A stretch of DNA of 61,797 nt from Rectinema sp003452735 (GTDB taxonomy: Bacteria; Spirochaetota; Spirochaetia; Treponematales; Rectinemataceae), in contig DAOOGR010000003.1 in NCBI GenBank assembly GCA_035415815.1, positions 1 to 61,797 on the forward strand, in the 5' to 3' direction. The notes below the pieces were generated by a model. That model was not told the DNA's origin and ran no database searches. It saw only the letters and a program-made list of their open reading frames with translations. Positions 8,977 through 17,618 of the stretch are shown here, in pieces (position 1 is the first letter of the stretch; each line of letters starts with the position of its first letter). The translations under genes and the position numbers were made by a program.

Positions 8977-10922
8977 ATAACAATGAAAGGCAAGAACAAC
9001 TGAATAATTCATCCGCTTTCCACGAAACACAAATGCAGAGAAGACCAGGAGCAAAGCCAGTTCGACCTGGCCGCAGGGCGCTCATGGCTGGTGAAAAGTC
9101 GAGAGATTTCAAAGGCACAATGAAGAAGCTCATTGCTTATCTAGGTCCTTATCACTGGCCAATTCTTTGTGTGATGATCCTCGCAATAGTATCGACTATT
9201 CTTGCAATACTGGGTCCAAAGGTTCTTGGAAATGCTACAACAGCGCTCTTTGAGGGAGTCGTCAAGAAATTGACAAGGACTGGGGATATCGACTTTGCAA
9301 AAATCAAGACCATTCTTTTGACGGTATTGGTTCTATATGTTTCTTCCTCTATACTTCAATACTTACAGGGCTGGGTTCTATCTGGCATTGCGGTCAAGAT
9401 TACCTATTCATTTCGCAAGGACATCTTAGCAAAAATAAATCGAATGCCTTTCAAGGCTTTTGACAACACTAATCATGGAGAAATTCTTTCACGAATCACG
9501 AACGATGTTGATGTAGTGAATCAGACACTTACTCAGACTATTTCCCAGATGATCCACTCGATCATGACCATCATTGGTGTTTTCGTGATGATGCTCACTA
9601 TCAGCTGGCAGATGACTATAGTAGCATTGGTGACAATTCCTCTTTCGCTGATAGTTGTTCGAGTCATAGTAAAGCGCTCTCAAAAGTACTTCAGGATTCA
9701 GCAAGAATACCTTGGGCATGTGAATGGTCATATCGAAGAGATTTTCAGTTCCCATATAGTTGTCAAAGCCTATGGAGGAGAAGAAAGAGCTATACAGACT
9801 TTTAATGAGCTCAATTCAACTCTCTATCAGTCGGCTTGGAAAAGTCACTTTCTTTCGAGCATTATGATGCCGCTCATGAATTTTGTTGGGAATATCGGGT
9901 ATGTAGCGGTTGCAGTGAGCGGAGGCTGGCTTGCAGCAAAGAAAATGGTGACAGTTGGGGACATTCAGGCTTTTCTACAGTATGTGCGGCAGTTTACACA
10001 GCCAATCGTCCAAATTGCGAATATCTCGAATGTTTTGCAGCAGACTGCTGCAGCAGCAGAACGCATCTTTGATTTTCTGGCTTCGGAGGAAGAAAAGGAT
10101 GTATCGATTGAGATGGGACAAAAGGGAGCTCTTGTCGAAATACCAGAGAGTATCAAAGGCAAGGTTGAGTTCCGCCATGTTTGCTTTGGCTATCTGCCTG
10201 ATCAGCCTATAATCAAGGATTTCAGCGCAACGATCTTGCCAGGCCAGAAAGTTGCTATTGTAGGTCCAACAGGTGCTGGCAAGACAACATTGGTCAAACT
10301 CCTCATGCGATTCTATGATCCGGATAGTGGAGAGATACTAGTCGACGATATACCGATTAGGAGTTTGCCACGCTCCTTGGTGCGTTCTTGGTTTGGTATG
10401 GTACTGCAAGATACTTGGCTTTTTTCGGGAACGGTTAAAGAAAACATCGCTTATGGCAAGCGCGATGCTACCGAGGCCGAAATCGTCGAAGCTGCCAAAG
10501 CTGCCCATGTAGATCATTTTGTACGAGCTTTACCAGAAGGCTATAATCTCGAGATAAATGAAGAGACGACCAATATTTCGCAAGGGCAAATGCAGTTATT
10601 GACCATTGCACGTGCCATGCTCGCACAGCCTCCTATGCTTATTCTAGACGAGGCGACGAGCAATGTGGACACTCACACCGAGCTCTTGATTCAGAGAGCT
10701 ATGGGATTGCTGATGCAGGGCAGGACAAGCTTTGTGATTGCGCACCGACTCTCTACGATTAGAGATGCTGATCTCATTCTTGTTATGGATCACGGAGATA
10801 TCGTAGAACAAGGTACGCATGAAGAGTTGCTCAATAAAGGCGGCTTCTATGCCGAGCTCTATAATAGCCAGTTCGACCAGAATGGCGAAGACCGACTTGC
10901 AATTAGTGCTTCAAGCTTCTAG
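8973..10922 (+). CDS. ABC exporter subunit with catalytic Walker B
   Basis: Partner half-transporter, 649 aa, translationally coupled by ATGA overlap at 8973-8976. About 45 hydrophilic residues precede TM1. Walker A is GPTGAGKTT (431-439). The Walker B and catalytic glutamate are intact (LILDEATS, Asp559-Glu560) and the H-switch is His591 (AHR). The signature is NISQGQ (534-539) rather than LSGGQ, so it would complete the degenerate site with the first subunit. This complementary asymmetry supports a functional heterodimer with one hydrolysing site. The substrate (drug, lipid or peptide) cannot be told from sequence. Confidence 0.93.
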   Translation: MNNNERQEQLNNSSAFHETQMQRRPGAKPVRPGRRALMAGEKSRDFKGTMKKLIAYLGPYHWPILCVMILAIVSTILAILGPKVLGNATTALFEGVVKKLTRTGDIDFAKIKTILLTVLVLYVSSSILQYLQGWVLSGIAVKITYSFRKDILAKINRMPFKAFDNTNHGEILSRITNDVDVVNQTLTQTISQMIHSIMTIIGVFVMMLTISWQMTIVALVTIPLSLIVVRVIVKRSQKYFRIQQEYLGHVNGHIEEIFSSHIVVKAYGGEERAIQTFNELNSTLYQSAWKSHFLSSIMMPLMNFVGNIGYVAVAVSGGWLAAKKMVTVGDIQAFLQYVRQFTQPIVQIANISNVLQQTAAAAERIFDFLASEEEKDVSIEMGQKGALVEIPESIKGKVEFRHVCFGYLPDQPIIKDFSATILPGQKVAIVGPTGAGKTTLVKLLMRFYDPDSGEILVDDIPIRSLPRSLVRSWFGMVLQDTWLFSGTVKENIAYGKRDATEAEIVEAAKAAHVDHFVRALPEGYNLEINEETTNISQGQMQLLTIARAMLAQPPMLILDEATSNVDTHTELLIQRAMGLLMQGRTSFVIAHRLSTIRDADLILVMDHGDIVEQGTHEELLNKGGFYAELYNSQFDQNGEDRLAISASSF

Positions 10923-10944
10923 GAGCCTTTAGTTTCTTCTAGGA

Positions 10945-10999
10945 GAGCCTTTAGTTTACCTAATCGAATTGGATAATATAATATAAATAAGAGAGGCGC
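10945..10999. repeat. 55-bp contig-end duplicate, left copy
   Basis: These 55 bases, from GAGCCTTTAG to GAGAGGCGC, are identical to 11100-11154 on the other side of the N gap. Just upstream, TAGGAG(AG)CCTTTAGTTT occurs twice, at about 10920-10936 and 10940-10957, giving local repetition. Most likely the two contigs overlap here and the gap is artificial; a true tandem repeat is the alternative. Confidence 0.85.
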
Positions 11000-11099
11000 N
11001 NNNNNNNNNNNNNNNNNNNNNNNNNNNNNNNNNNNNNNNNNNNNNNNNNNNNNNNNNNNNNNNNNNNNNNNNNNNNNNNNNNNNNNNNNNNNNNNNNNN
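11000..11099. other. Assembly gap (100 N)
   Basis: A run of exactly 100 N, the conventional placeholder for a gap of unknown size. It lies between the convergent ABC exporter and groL, next to a GC-rich terminator hairpin. Nothing can be said about its content, but identical 55-bp flanks suggest that little or nothing is missing. Confidence 0.97.
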
Positions 11100-11154
11100 G
11101 AGCCTTTAGTTTACCTAATCGAATTGGATAATATAATATAAATAAGAGAGGCGC
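11100..11154. repeat. 55-bp contig-end duplicate, right copy
   Basis: Exact copy of 10945-10999 on the right of the gap. It continues into the full terminator hairpin, so this copy carries the true sequence context; the left copy stops inside the left arm of that hairpin. Confidence 0.85.
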
Positions 11155-11175
11155 CCTTTTCGGGGCGCCTCTCTT
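11144..11175. terminator. Bidirectional terminator of the exporter operon and groL
   Basis: AAGAGAGGCGCCC (11144-11156) pairs with GGGCGCCTCTCTT (11163-11175) around a 6-nt loop, a 13-bp GC-rich stem. On the minus strand it follows the groL stop by 30 nt and runs into an A/T-rich tract (11131-11143); on the plus strand it follows the exporter and ends in TTT. It lies between two convergent genes, so it can serve both. Confidence 0.8.
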
Positions 11176-11204
11176 TGCTTCGACTGATGATCCTCTGACT
11201 ATTC

Positions 11205-12842
11205 TCAATACTCCATTCCACCCATTCCAGCATTTGGAGCCGGCATTGCAGGCGGATTCTTTTCAGGCAGGTCGGTTATGGCACATTCTGTCGTCAAAAG
11301 AAGCGACGCAACCGAAGCCGCATTCTGAAGCGCATAGCGCGTGACTTTAGCTGGGTCTATTATTCCCGCCTTTGTCATATCTGTCCACTCCAGCTTTGCT
11401 GCGTCGAATCCGATGCCTTTCTTTTCCTGCTTAGCCTTATCTGCGATGATGGAACCATCGATACCAGCGTTTTCAGCAATCTGGCGGATGGGCTCCTCGA
11501 GTGCTCGCTTTACGATCTTGAAACCAACACGCTCATCATCGGTCATTTTAGAGGTATCAGCCTTATCGAGAGCAATAGCTGCCTGAATAAGCGCTATGCC
11601 GCCACCAGGCACAATACCTTCCTCGATTCCAGCGCGGGTTGCAGAGAGAGCATCCTCGACTCTATGCTTCTTCTCCTTCATTTCTACCTCGGTTGCCGCC
11701 CCAACATTGATAACAGCAACACCACCTGCGAGTTTTGCAAGGCGCTCCTGCAATTTTTCGCGATCATAATCGCTAGTTGTCTCTTCGATCTGCATCTTGA
11801 TCTGGGCAATTCGATCTTGGATATCTTTCTGCTTGCCGCCGCCATTGATAATTGTCGTATTATCTTTGTCTACCTTGACAGTCTTGGCTGTACCAAGCTG
11901 GCTTAGGCTTGTATTCTCAAGCTTTAGGCCAAGCTCATCGGATATGACCTCACCGCCAGTGAGTATGGCTATATCTTCGAGCATTGCCTTGCGGCGATCA
12001 CCAAAGCCAGGAGCTTTGACTGCACATACATTGAGTGTTCCGCGGAGGTGGTTAACAATGAGAGTAGCAAGGGCTTCGCCTTCCACTTCTTCTGCAATAA
12101 TAAGAAGTGGCTTACCAGTTTGAGCGATCTTCTCGAGTATTGGGAGGAGATCTTTCATGTTGGATATTTTCTTGTCATGGATAAGAATAAGGGGGTTCTC
12201 GAAGACTGTAGTCATCGAATCGCGGTTGGTCACGAAGTATGGTGAAGTATAACCACGATCGAACTGCATCCCTTCGACATACTCGATGGTGGTCTCCATG
12301 GTTTTGGATTCTTCGACTGTGATTACTCCATCTTTGCCGACTTTTTCCATAGCATCGGCTATTTGGTTTCCAATGTCGATGTCATTGTTGGCGGAGACTG
12401 AAGCGACATGGGCAATCTCCTCTTTTTCCTTGATGTCTTTGGAGATCTTTCGGATTTCCTGGACAGAAAGGGTCACCGCCTGATCGATTCCGCGCTTCAA
12501 GGCCATTGGATCGATACCAGCCGCGACAGATTTTAATCCTTCCTTGACAATGGAATAGGCAAGCACTGTAGCAGTTGTCGTACCATCGCCAGCAATGTCA
12601 TTTGTCTTGGTTGCGACTTCTTTGAGAAGCTGGGCACCCATATTCTCGTACGGATCTTCGAGCTCGATTTCCTTGGCTACAGATACACCATCTTTGGTCA
12701 CTGTAGGAGCACCAAATTTCTTGTCTAGAAGCACATTCCTGCCCTTAGGACCAAGAGTCACTCTGACTGCTTCAGAGATTGTCTCTACACCGACAAGAAG
12801 TTTTCGGCGCGCATCTTCGCTGAACAACAATTGTTTTGCCAT
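11205..12842 (-). CDS. groL: Chaperonin GroEL (60 kDa)
   Basis: ATP-dependent folding chaperonin, 545 aa, standard length. It starts MAKQLLFSEDARR, contains LGPKGRNVLLDKKFG and the ATPase motif AGDGTTTATVLA, and ends in a Gly/Met-rich tail (GMGGMEY). The start is ATG 12842 with AGGAG eight bases upstream; the reading frame stays open for 78 more codons upstream, but that part is leader, not protein. No groES is adjacent and no CIRCE element is visible in the leader, so heat control, if any, uses other signals. The gene is monocistronic, between a promoter at about 12955-12983 and the terminator at 11144-11175. Confidence 0.97.
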   Translation of the reverse strand: MAKQLLFSEDARRKLLVGVETISEAVRVTLGPKGRNVLLDKKFGAPTVTKDGVSVAKEIELEDPYENMGAQLLKEVATKTNDIAGDGTTTATVLAYSIVKEGLKSVAAGIDPMALKRGIDQAVTLSVQEIRKISKDIKEKEEIAHVASVSANNDIDIGNQIADAMEKVGKDGVITVEESKTMETTIEYVEGMQFDRGYTSPYFVTNRDSMTTVFENPLILIHDKKISNMKDLLPILEKIAQTGKPLLIIAEEVEGEALATLIVNHLRGTLNVCAVKAPGFGDRRKAMLEDIAILTGGEVISDELGLKLENTSLSQLGTAKTVKVDKDNTTIINGGGKQKDIQDRIAQIKMQIEETTSDYDREKLQERLAKLAGGVAVINVGAATEVEMKEKKHRVEDALSATRAGIEEGIVPGGGIALIQAAIALDKADTSKMTDDERVGFKIVKRALEEPIRQIAENAGIDGSIIADKAKQEKKGIGFDAAKLEWTDMTKAGIIDPAKVTRYALQNAASVASLLLTTECAITDLPEKNPPAMPAPNAGMGGMEY

Positions 12843-12889
12843 ACCTTGTTCTCCTGAAATGACAGTGTTTTTACCGGCCGTATACGCAT

Positions 12890-12907
12890 ACATCGATAAA
12901 ACGATGT
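12890..12907 (-). promoter_or_regulatory. Inverted repeat in the groL leader
   Basis: ACATCG (12890-12895) and CGATGT (12902-12907) form a perfect 6-bp inverted repeat with a 6-nt centre. A second imperfect pair lies at 12912-12919 / 12932-12939 (AAGCCGG-AT / ATCGGCTT). Both fall between the proposed groL promoter and its Shine-Dalgarno, so they could be leader-RNA hairpins or a repressor site. They do not match the CIRCE consensus. Confidence 0.35.
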
Positions 12908-12954
12908 TGTGAAGCCGGATATTTTCCTTGGATCGGCTTTGATAAGCCTGTAAT

Positions 12955-12983
12955 AAGATATAAAAAATGATAAAAATCGGCAA
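12955..12983 (-). promoter_or_regulatory. Candidate sigma-70 promoter of groL
   Basis: On the minus strand TTGCCG (12978-12983) and TATCTT (12955-12960) are separated by 17 bases of A/T-rich sequence. Transcription would start near 12948, leaving a leader of about 105 nt. Matches are 4/6 and 4/6, so this is a moderate candidate. Confidence 0.4.
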
Positions 12984-13119
12984 GAGGATGCCAATACAAG
13001 TAGCTTTTCGAATATTATCATGGTAAAAGGCTTGAAGTCCGTTTAGCCTATTTCCAATACATGAGGTTTGAGACACTATACTAGAGAAACAATAGAGAAT
13101 CTATGATACATTTGCAGTC

Positions 13120-13851
13120 GTGAAAGAAATATGCCAAATCCTTTATGAAGATCAAGATCTCCTGGCCATAGACAAGCCTGCAGGCATGCTCGCAATACCT
13201 GATCGTTGGGACACAAATGTTCCTGTTGCACAGCAACTTCTTCAAAATCAATTTGGCAAGCTTATGCCAGTTCATCGGATAGACAAGGACACTACGGGCG
13301 TTTTACTATATGCGCGAAATGAGGCAGCTCATCGTATAATCAGCAACGATTTTTCGAATCGCAAAGTAGAAAAGATATATTTTGCCATAGTACAAGGTGA
13401 ACCAGAGTCTGATACATGGGAAGTGGAACTTCCGCTTCGGCCTGATGGCGATAGACTTCATCGCACGATTATAGATGCATCAAAAGGCAAAGAAGCCAAG
13501 ACTCGCTTTGAAGTAATAGAGAGATTTCGGGGCTTTTCTCTTGTACTTGCTATTCCCGAAACCGGCAGAACGCATCAGATACGTGTACATCTTGCGGCTT
13601 CTGGGCTTGCTATTGTTGCGGACCCTTTATATGGCAATGGAGCTCCTCTTTTGCTTTCTATGCTAAAAGCTGGCTGGAAAGGAGATGCATACGAAGAGAG
13701 GCCTCTTATCGACCGAACGGCTTTGCATTCTGCAAAAGTGAGCTTTGTGCACCCAAAAACCAAGGAAGGATTAATAATAGAGGCGCCGTTCCCGCGCGAT
13801 TTCAAAGCAACTCTCGCTCAGCTACGTAAAGTCCGTACAAGATGGGCATAG
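13120..13851 (+). CDS. RluA-family pseudouridine synthase
   Basis: Cytoplasmic RNA-modifying enzyme of 243 aa that isomerises uridine to pseudouridine in rRNA or tRNA. The catalytic motif HRIDKDTTGVLLYARN holds the nucleophilic aspartate (near residue 52). ETGRTHQIRVHL near residue 147 and DPLYG near 168 are family signatures. No S4 RNA-binding domain precedes the catalytic domain, unlike RluD. The start is a GTG without a Shine-Dalgarno; a -10-like TATGAT at 13102-13107 ends 12 nt upstream, so the leader may be only a few bases. Target nucleotide unknown. It converges on the aminotransferase gene with 14 nt between the stops. Confidence 0.9.
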   Translation: MKEICQILYEDQDLLAIDKPAGMLAIPDRWDTNVPVAQQLLQNQFGKLMPVHRIDKDTTGVLLYARNEAAHRIISNDFSNRKVEKIYFAIVQGEPESDTWEVELPLRPDGDRLHRTIIDASKGKEAKTRFEVIERFRGFSLVLAIPETGRTHQIRVHLAASGLAIVADPLYGNGAPLLLSMLKAGWKGDAYEERPLIDRTALHSAKVSFVHPKTKEGLIIEAPFPRDFKATLAQLRKVRTRWA

Positions 13852-13865
13852 CAATTAGCAAAAAG

Positions 13866-15236
13866 TCATTTCCATGTTCTATGGAATCTCTCGAGAGCAT
13901 CAATGACTTTTTCGATCTGTTCTGTTGGCGGAAGAATAGTGGTGCGGAAATGAGCAGTACCTGGCTTCTGTCCAAAGCCACTGCCAGCTACTACACAGAC
14001 TCCAGTCTGCTCGAGAAGCGCCATACAGTAATCATCATCGCTTTTCCCAGGCGGCAAAGTAATAGATGGAAAGGCATACATGGCTCCATATATTGGCTGG
14101 CAGTGGTAGCCAGAAATGCTATTAAGTCCTTCTTCGAGCATCTTTGCACGCTTTGCCAATTCGGTTAGGATTGCGCTTCGCTCATCGGCAAATTGCTGGA
14201 AACTCGGATCCTGAGGTTTTGGGGGGCTTACCATTAGGTAAGCAAGGATCTGTCCTGGCAAATTGGCGCAGAGCGAAATCGATTGAAGCTTAGTGATTTG
14301 ATCAATAACTTCTGGTGGCACATTTCGCACTTCCATATACCCGCCGCGATGTCCGCACTCGCCAAAGAATCCCTTTGATACCGAATGGAAGCTGAAAAGA
14401 CTTACTTCTTTCTCCTTCATAGATGTCATGACATGCGCAAAGGAAATAAATCTGGCTCCTGGCTTATATATATTTTCTTGGTATACCTCGTCAGCGAGAA
14501 TGGTGAGATTATGCCTCTTTGCAAAATGTATCACCATGCGGATATTATTTTCGGTGAGTACTCCTCCGGTAGGATTGCCAGGATTTATTACCACTATTGC
14601 ACGAGCGTGAATGCCTTTGGCTAGAGCTTGTTGAATAGCATCTTCCAGCATCTGCTCATCGAGACTCCAGCCTGATTCTTCATCGAGATAGTAGCCTATC
14701 TGCTGTCCACCATAGAGAGTGATTGTCGCAGAATAGAGAGGATACTGCGGTATAGGAATGAGAATGCCATCATTCTTTTTTGCAATAAGAAGAGTAAGCG
14801 CTGCTTGGACGCCTTTGGAGGCGCCATCAGTAAGATAGATATTCTCGAAATCTGCATTCTGTTCCACTCCGTTAAAGCTATCGCGCGATATTATAAAGTC
14901 TGCAATAGCCTTGCGCACAAATCTAAGTCCTTTAGACTCAGAATATGCTCCTAGTCCATGCTTCGATTGCTCGAGGATATAGTGTGCTTTTTCTTTGGCA
15001 TCTTCCATAAGATCTATATTTGGGCTCTTTAGCAGTTCAGGCTGTTCACAGGCCGCTAGCGTGTTTCGAACAAAGGTAAGCGGCTTTTGCTTAAGGGCTT
15101 GGGGGTTTCCAATATTGCAATAGATTATTTCCTTTCCTGTATTCTCAAGTTGTTGTGCACGAGCTACAATTGGCCCTCGTACCGCATAGTAAGTATTGAT
15201 TACTGCATCGCTGAGATCCGATTTTTGAAGAGGCAT
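13866..15236 (-). CDS. Class I/II aminotransferase (alanine aminotransferase-like)
   Basis: PLP-dependent aminotransferase, 456 aa, closest in layout to the alanine aminotransferase branch: N-terminal YAVRGPIVARAQ, CNIGNPQAL, then NPGNPTGGVL near residue 218, LADEVYQENIY near 245, and SFHSVSKGFFGECGHRGGY near 282, in which SVSK carries the PLP lysine. It probably interconverts pyruvate and alanine with glutamate/2-oxoglutarate, a useful fermentative link. The ATG has a strong Shine-Dalgarno (AAAGGAGGAG, 6-7 nt upstream). Divergent from hflX. A related activity on other amino acids cannot be excluded. Confidence 0.87.
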   Translation of the reverse strand: MPLQKSDLSDAVINTYYAVRGPIVARAQQLENTGKEIIYCNIGNPQALKQKPLTFVRNTLAACEQPELLKSPNIDLMEDAKEKAHYILEQSKHGLGAYSESKGLRFVRKAIADFIISRDSFNGVEQNADFENIYLTDGASKGVQAALTLLIAKKNDGILIPIPQYPLYSATITLYGGQQIGYYLDEESGWSLDEQMLEDAIQQALAKGIHARAIVVINPGNPTGGVLTENNIRMVIHFAKRHNLTILADEVYQENIYKPGARFISFAHVMTSMKEKEVSLFSFHSVSKGFFGECGHRGGYMEVRNVPPEVIDQITKLQSISLCANLPGQILAYLMVSPPKPQDPSFQQFADERSAILTELAKRAKMLEEGLNSISGYHCQPIYGAMYAFPSITLPPGKSDDDYCMALLEQTGVCVVAGSGFGQKPGTAHFRTTILPPTEQIEKVIDALERFHRTWK

Positions 15237-15331
15237 GAGGACTCCTCCTTTGAAATTGATTGGGAATTATCATATATTAGCATCTATAAAGCAGCGGAGT
15301 CGAGGCCGATGTCAAATCTGGATGAATTGTG

Positions 15332-15337
15332 TAAAAT
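15332..15337 (+). promoter_or_regulatory. -10-like box directly upstream of hflX
   Basis: TAAAAT at 15332-15337 ends six bases before the hflX ATG, and no Shine-Dalgarno is present. This spacing would put the transcription start at or next to the start codon. No good -35 hexamer is visible, so the call is weak on its own and rests on the same pattern at other genes in the window. Confidence 0.3.
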
Positions 15338-15343
15338 ATAACG

Positions 15344-16660
15344 ATGAATATAAGCATGACAGAAGTAAAAAGAATCTCTGAGGCTTCCCGCGTATTTCTC
15401 ATTGGCGTAGCATCGGGCGAGATGCCTAAGCCAGAAGCGAAAGAACTGCTCGATGAGCTGCATAGGCTTACCGACACGCTTGGTCAGGAAGTGGTAGGAG
15501 AGATGTTGATACTCCTCCGTGAATATACATCATCTCTGCTGGTAGGAACTGGAAAAGCGCAGGAGATAGTCGATGCTGCCAATAAAGCAGATGCTGATAC
15601 TATAATCTTCGATCATGTGCTGAGCCCAGTGCAGCAGCGAAACTGGGAAAAGCTATCTTCCAAGAAAGTTTATGATAGAGCAGAACTTATAATCAAAATA
15701 TTCGCATCGAGGGCTTTTACTAAGGAGGCCAGTTTACAGGTCGAACTTGCTCAACTCGAATATACATTGCCGCGTCTTGCCCACTCCTACAATGACCTGA
15801 TGCAGCAGCGCGGAGGACGCTATGGCACAAAGGGTTCCGGCGAGCAAAAGCTAGAGCTCGATAGAAGAGAGATTGAACGAAGAATTCATGAAATAAAAGG
15901 CGAACTGGAGACGGTTCGCAAAGAAAGAGCCGTCCAGCGCAAGCGCAGAGAGAGGAGCGGTGTCCCAAGGGCTGCCATTGTAGGTTATACAAATACAGGG
16001 AAATCAAGCCTTCTAAATGCGCTCACTTCGGCAAGCGTGCCTGCAGAAGACAAACTATTTGCTACTCTAGATCCAACTACTAGAAGAATACAATTCGTCA
16101 GAGGGCAGACCTTGCTCATTACGGATACCGTTGGCTTTATCCGTAATTTGCCACCTGGGCTGGTGGAGGCATTTCACAGCACCTTGGAAGAAGCTAGCCT
16201 TGCAGATGTTCTCATTCATGTAGCCGATGCCTCGGACAAAAACATCGATATACATATCGAAACCACGATGAAGGTTCTCTCCGATATTGGAGCGGGCGAA
16301 ATACCATATATCCTCGTGTTGAATAAGATCGATCTTGTAGATCTGGACACGGTGCAGGCTTTCCTTTCGCGCTACCCTGGAAGCGTTGCAGTTTCTGCAA
16401 AAACAGGAGAAGGGCTTGGAGAGCTTGTAAACGAAATCCAAGAAGCCTTGACAAAGCAAATGGAGCCATTGATACTTCGCATCCCGCATAATGAATACCA
16501 TATTGTAAGTCTCATTCTGCGCGAAGCTACAGTGCTCGATGAACACTATGATGAAGAATTTACCTGGATTAGTTGCCGCATTCCGCGTAAACTCATAAAT
16601 GCTGTTCAGGAATACGCCTATAATGGGGCTTTCCCTCTAGTGGATTCCAATAAGCCATAA
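15344..16660 (+). CDS. hflX: Ribosome-associated GTPase HflX
   Basis: 438-aa GTPase that in other bacteria splits stalled or hibernating ribosomes. An N-terminal glycine-rich HflX domain (DHVLSPVQQRNWE near residue 90) and a helical linker (160-200) precede the G domain: G1 GYTNTGKSS (near 211), G2 region FATLDPTTRR, G3 DTVGFI (near 258), G4 NKID (near 327). The start ATG has no Shine-Dalgarno; a second ATG four codons later is possible. Followed 31 nt later by the panE-like gene in the same direction. Confidence 0.95.
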   Translation: MNISMTEVKRISEASRVFLIGVASGEMPKPEAKELLDELHRLTDTLGQEVVGEMLILLREYTSSLLVGTGKAQEIVDAANKADADTIIFDHVLSPVQQRNWEKLSSKKVYDRAELIIKIFASRAFTKEASLQVELAQLEYTLPRLAHSYNDLMQQRGGRYGTKGSGEQKLELDRREIERRIHEIKGELETVRKERAVQRKRRERSGVPRAAIVGYTNTGKSSLLNALTSASVPAEDKLFATLDPTTRRIQFVRGQTLLITDTVGFIRNLPPGLVEAFHSTLEEASLADVLIHVADASDKNIDIHIETTMKVLSDIGAGEIPYILVLNKIDLVDLDTVQAFLSRYPGSVAVSAKTGEGLGELVNEIQEALTKQMEPLILRIPHNEYHIVSLILREATVLDEHYDEEFTWISCRIPRKLINAVQEYAYNGAFPLVDSNKP

Positions 16661-16691
16661 TCCTAAACTAATTTGAAAGGATGTTTTTATA

Positions 16692-17618
16692 ATGAAGGAA
16701 ATCGTTTCTGTGGCAGTAGTTGGAGCTGGTGCGATTGGCGCTTCTATAGCTGTGCGCCTCAAGGATGCGGGCAAACAGGTGATAATATCTGCCAATGGAG
16801 AGAGAAAAGATCGGTACCTAAAGCAAGGATTTGTCGTAAATGGCCAACAACATTTCCTGCCTGTAAGAGACCAGCAAGAGGCAGCTCCAGTAGACCTTAT
16901 TATTGTTGCAGTGAAGAATTACAGTCTCGAAGAGGCCATAGAGGAGATGAGGCCGTATATTAACGCGAATACTATTATTCTATCGCTCTTAAATGGAATT
17001 GATGCTGTGCCCAGACTTCGGAAAGAATTTGGCGAAGATAGGGTACCATATGCAATGATCCTCGGCATCGATGCACTTCGCGAAGAGAATAGGGTTCAAT
17101 ATCTAGCCAAGGGCAAGATATTTTGTGGCTTCGAGAAAGAGAAGGCTCAAAAGAATGCTCCTAAGCTAGCTCTCCTCGAAGAGTTCTTCAGTACGAGCGA
17201 TATCACTTTCGTGGTGCCAGAAGATATAGTAAAGGAGATATGGTTTAAATTCATGATCAATGTTGGCCTTAACCAATGGTCTGCCCTGATAAGATCTCCA
17301 TATCGCCTTTTTCAAAACTCTCTCCATGGCCAGGAGCTTCTTAGGCAGACAATGATGGAAGTAATTGCATTATCTAGTCACTTCGACGGTAATCTCGATA
17401 AAACAGATATCGATCGTGCCATCGCTGTCTTACAGACACTTGCTCCTGAGGGCAAGACATCAATGCTTCAAGATGTAGAAGCAAGAAGGCAGACCGAGGT
17501 CGATGCTTTTGCGGGAGCAATGATGCGTCTTGCCAAGGCTATTGGTCTCGATGTACCTATAAATGCGATCTTATACGAAGCTATTAGGGCTATCGAAGAT
17601 TCATACAAGTCGCAGTAG
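16692..17618 (+). CDS. Ketopantoate reductase family protein (PanE/ApbA)
   Basis: 308-aa NADPH-dependent 2-dehydropantoate 2-reductase family enzyme; the classical role is ketopantoate to pantoate in CoA synthesis. The N-terminal Rossmann motif is GAGAIGASIA. The catalytic lysine lies in WFKFMINVGLNQ near residue 185. The C-terminal KTSMLQDVEARRQTEVD signature, with the substrate-binding Ser/Asp region, is near residue 255. Family members with other 2-oxoacid substrates exist, so I give no symbol. GAAAGGATG supplies the Shine-Dalgarno. Its last 18 nt overlap the 3' end of birA on the other strand. Confidence 0.88.
   Translation: MKEIVSVAVVGAGAIGASIAVRLKDAGKQVIISANGERKDRYLKQGFVVNGQQHFLPVRDQQEAAPVDLIIVAVKNYSLEEAIEEMRPYINANTIILSLLNGIDAVPRLRKEFGEDRVPYAMILGIDALREENRVQYLAKGKIFCGFEKEKAQKNAPKLALLEEFFSTSDITFVVPEDIVKEIWFKFMINVGLNQWSALIRSPYRLFQNSLHGQELLRQTMMEVIALSSHFDGNLDKTDIDRAIAVLQTLAPEGKTSMLQDVEARRQTEVDAFAGAMMRLAKAIGLDVPINAILYEAIRAIEDSYKSQ

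Noticed and set aside
11144..11175. CRISPR repeat or transposon end at the terminator and its duplicated flank
   Set aside because: The sequence is a simple terminator stem; the duplication equals the contig overlap and no spacers, transposase or target-site duplication are present.
10960..11208. Minus-strand reading frame crossing the N gap
   Set aside because: It is open only because N bases are read through; there is no real sequence in its centre.
12843..13076. 78-codon N-terminal extension of GroEL
   Set aside because: The extension has no GroEL similarity and contains the Shine-Dalgarno and promoter of the true ATG at 12842.
12843..13119. CIRCE (HrcA) element upstream of groL
   Set aside because: TTAGCACTC-N9-GAGTGCTAA was looked for and is absent; the inverted repeats present do not match.
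16067..16546. 159-codon frame antisense to hflX
   Set aside because: It lies over the conserved GTPase domain, has no Shine-Dalgarno and no recognisable domain.
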